DNA of 64,000 nucleotides from Candidatus Woesearchaeota archaeon (GTDB taxonomy: Archaea > Nanobdellota > Nanobdellia > Woesearchaeales > JABIAG01), in contig JABIAG010000002.1 of assembly GCA_018653365.1 (NCBI GenBank), forward strand, positions 1 through 64,000, read 5' to 3'. How positions within the stretch are numbered: the stretch's first letter is position 1; each line of letters opens with the position of its first letter. Below the pieces are notes generated by a model. It did no database searches, was not told where the DNA came from, and saw only the letters and a program-made list of their open reading frames with translations. Shown piece by piece: positions 62,516 through 64,000 of the stretch. A program made the position numbers and the translations under genes.

Positions 62516-63070
62516 ATGAACAAACAAGCGATTATGGCATGGGTTGTAGCACTTATCTTTATTTCTAGTGCATTTGGTATGGTTGCTAGTAATATGACTT
62601 CCTCAAAAATAAGATACAACGATCACGTTATTAATGTTGGAGAAGATCGATATTTCTATGAAGTTGATGATGTAGAAGTTTCTTTTTATTCTTCGCCAGG
62701 TTCTGTTGAAAATGTGGTTCTTCCTGAAGACTTTGTTGGAGTTTTAAGAAATACTAAGATGATTTATATGACTGCTGAACTTAATGATACTTTGATTGAA
62801 CCTATCAGTGTTTTAATTTTTGATGTTAGTAAGTATGTTTTTGATACTGATTCAGTGTATGTTCAACCCGCTTTTACTACAAATGAGACTGAACTTCCTA
62901 AAATAACTTGTGAAGATGCGTCTTCTTCGGTTCCAGTAGTATACCTAAAGAAGGGATTAACGAGATCTGCAAGTTTTGTAGATAATTGTTTGAATATTAC
63001 GGTTGCATCTGCTTATGATGTTGCATCATATCGTGATAGATTATTATATGGTTTTTATGGGGTAATTTAA
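62516..63070 (+). CDS. Exported protein, paralogue of the next gene
   Basis: 184 residues with an N-terminal signal segment. The C-terminal half (VPVVYLKKG...FVDNCLNITV...YRDRLLYGFYGV) matches that of the following gene, so the two arose by duplication. Two Cys at about 142 and 166 are shared. TATA-like ATTTAAATGG near 62490 is 26 bases before the ATG. The next gene begins one base after its stop. Not recognised. Confidence 0.65.
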   Translation: MNKQAIMAWVVALIFISSAFGMVASNMTSSKIRYNDHVINVGEDRYFYEVDDVEVSFYSSPGSVENVVLPEDFVGVLRNTKMIYMTAELNDTLIEPISVLIFDVSKYVFDTDSVYVQPAFTTNETELPKITCEDASSSVPVVYLKKGLTRSASFVDNCLNITVASAYDVASYRDRLLYGFYGVI

Positions 63071-63071
63071 G

Positions 63072-63752
63072 ATGGAAGAACACGAAGTTAAAGATGTGGA
63101 AGAGCAAGAACTTGATAAAAGAAGCCAACGAAATATGATCTTTGTTATTGTTATTATTGCACTAGTGGTTATTGGCTTTATTGCGTTTAAAGCATTTCAC
63201 GAACCTGCACCTCAAACGGTTGATGATGTTTTTCAACAAGCTCTTGATGGCAAATTGGATGAGGATGTTGCATATAGTTACAATGGCTATGTTTTTGTTA
63301 ACATTATGGGTTCTTGGATGACGCGTATTCAGGTAGGAAATGAGATGATTGAAATTCCTTTACATTTCGGTCCAAGAGATTTAGAAAATAATATTAGTAT
63401 TATGGGTTCAGTTGATAACCGGTTTACTAGTAATCCTAACTTGTTTATTACTTTTGATCCTAACTCTACACAAATGAAGTATATTGCGTTGTCTGCTGCT
63501 GAACTGAGTTTAAGTCTGGCTAAAGGTATTAAGGTTAATCCTGTTGCGGCTTGTACCTCCAATGAAACAGCTTGTGAGGGTCGTCCAATTGTTACTTGTG
63601 ATTCAACTAACGCGCCAGTAATTTATATCAAGAAGGATAGTGATGCTATGATCGTTCAATCAGGTAATTGTGTTATTCTTTCAGGTAATGAGTGGGACCT
63701 GGTTAGAGTTGTTGATAGATTCTTATTGGCTTGGTATGGGATCATGCCTTAA
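63072..63752 (+). CDS. Membrane-anchored protein, paralogue of the previous gene
   Basis: 226 residues: charged cytosolic N-terminus (EEHEVKDVEEQELDKR), one membrane span (about 22-40) and an exported domain. APVIYIKKDSDAMIVQSGNC ... VDRFLLAWYGIMP parallels the end of the preceding protein, including two Cys. The pair may form a heteromeric surface complex. Function unknown. Confidence 0.65.
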   Translation: MEEHEVKDVEEQELDKRSQRNMIFVIVIIALVVIGFIAFKAFHEPAPQTVDDVFQQALDGKLDEDVAYSYNGYVFVNIMGSWMTRIQVGNEMIEIPLHFGPRDLENNISIMGSVDNRFTSNPNLFITFDPNSTQMKYIALSAAELSLSLAKGIKVNPVAACTSNETACEGRPIVTCDSTNAPVIYIKKDSDAMIVQSGNCVILSGNEWDLVRVVDRFLLAWYGIMP

Positions 63753-64000
63753 ACTTCTTTTATTTTATTTTCTTCTGTTGTTACAATTCGCATACCTACT
63801 CCTAATTTTAACACTGCACTGATTATTGCCATGTGTTCAGTTCCAGTTCCAGAAATTAAATTGACTGCGACCTCTTCAAAGCTTAATTTATTTTTTAAAC
63901 TAGCGTGGATCTGATCTCTCATCTCGTTAACATTGCCTTTCACAACTATTAGCTCTGCTTTTTCATGTGTGAATTTTTCTTTTCCGAAATCATTTGTAAT
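63749..64000 (-). CDS. C-terminal end of an uncharacterised protein (5'-truncated by window)
   Basis: The frame is open to the right edge of the window. The visible 83 residues (KAELIVVKGNVNEM ... VAVNLISGTGTEHMAIISAVLKLGVGMRIVTTEENK) form strand-helix-strand elements with an N-SGTG-HM pattern that recalls the NxTGGTKxM signature of CARF-like sensor domains, but the resemblance is short. The stop overlaps the end of the convergent gene. Confidence 0.55.
   Translation of the reverse strand: MTNDFGKEKFTHEKAELIVVKGNVNEMRDQIHASLKNKLSFEEVAVNLISGTGTEHMAIISAVLKLGVGMRIVTTEENKIKEV

Overview
The window is an AT-rich stretch of archaeal chromosome, packed almost end to end with genes. Archaeal identity rests on transcription factor B, ribosomal protein L15e, the RFC large subunit, Kae1, NucS, a crenarchaeal-type SSB, an archaeal GlyRS and four tRNA genes plus a fifth on the far side, three of them with introns. 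Many genes have a TATA-like box 25-30 bp before the ATG, as expected for leaderless transcripts; downstream genes tend to have GGAGG-type ribosome binding sites. The gene mix (many signal-peptide surface proteins, few metabolic genes, information-processing genes scattered) resembles DPANN archaea of the Woesearchaeales/Pacearchaeales kind. That placement is inference, not a search result.

Layout. 1-5.8 kb: surface/secreted gene cluster, including a gingipain-like (C25) protein with dockerin-like repeats. 5.9-9.5 kb: glycosyltransferase, a transglutaminase-like membrane protein, a PIG-L deacetylase and a membrane protein. 9.5-12.4 kb: large lipoprotein. 12.4-19.8 kb: SMC, L15e, a small receiver-like gene, TFB and NucS. 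20-27 kb: ZIP transporter, phosphoglucose/phosphomannose isomerase, Rad50-like ATPase, a surface protein. 27.3-34.8 kb: tRNA-Tyr with two introns, Kae1, PHP proteins, Nudix proteins, YchF-type GTPase and a conserved archaeal GTPase/DUF2073/Zn-ribbon operon. 35-42 kb: a type IV pilus-like assembly ATPase and platform protein with accessory membrane and coiled-coil proteins. 42-51 kb: tRNA-Phe with an acceptor-stem intron, a free-standing LAGLIDADG gene, SSB, GlyRS, RFC-L, topoisomerase I and a decayed ABC-transporter gene. 51-64 kb: NurA-like nuclease, tRNA-His, GNAT, M20 peptidase, a kinase-like protein, a PVC-bacteria-type pseudopilin with a very long leader, a small ribbon-helix-helix-like gene with a palindromic operator, a repeat-bearing surface protein, two tRNA-Thr genes, Dus and a paralogous membrane pair.

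The strongest unusual signals are in the tRNAs. tRNA-Phe carries a 31-nt intron inside the acceptor stem (after nt 4), and tRNA-Tyr has both an anticodon-loop intron and an 89-nt intron inside the T-loop; both odd introns have a bulge-helix-bulge fold with 3-nt bulges that predicts exactly the splice sites needed to restore a normal tRNA. A second signal is a set of loci where the 3' end of a gene (or tRNA) is duplicated around a short insert, one of which contains a receiver-like gene; several of these inserts, and the tRNA-Tyr T-loop intron, share short words (CAGAACGAAG, GAACGTTAG). A third is the lateral acquisition of a bacterial FTLIELL/H-X9-DG pseudopilin fused to a 127-residue leader, close to an apparent self-regulating RHH gene and in the same window as pilus-assembly genes.
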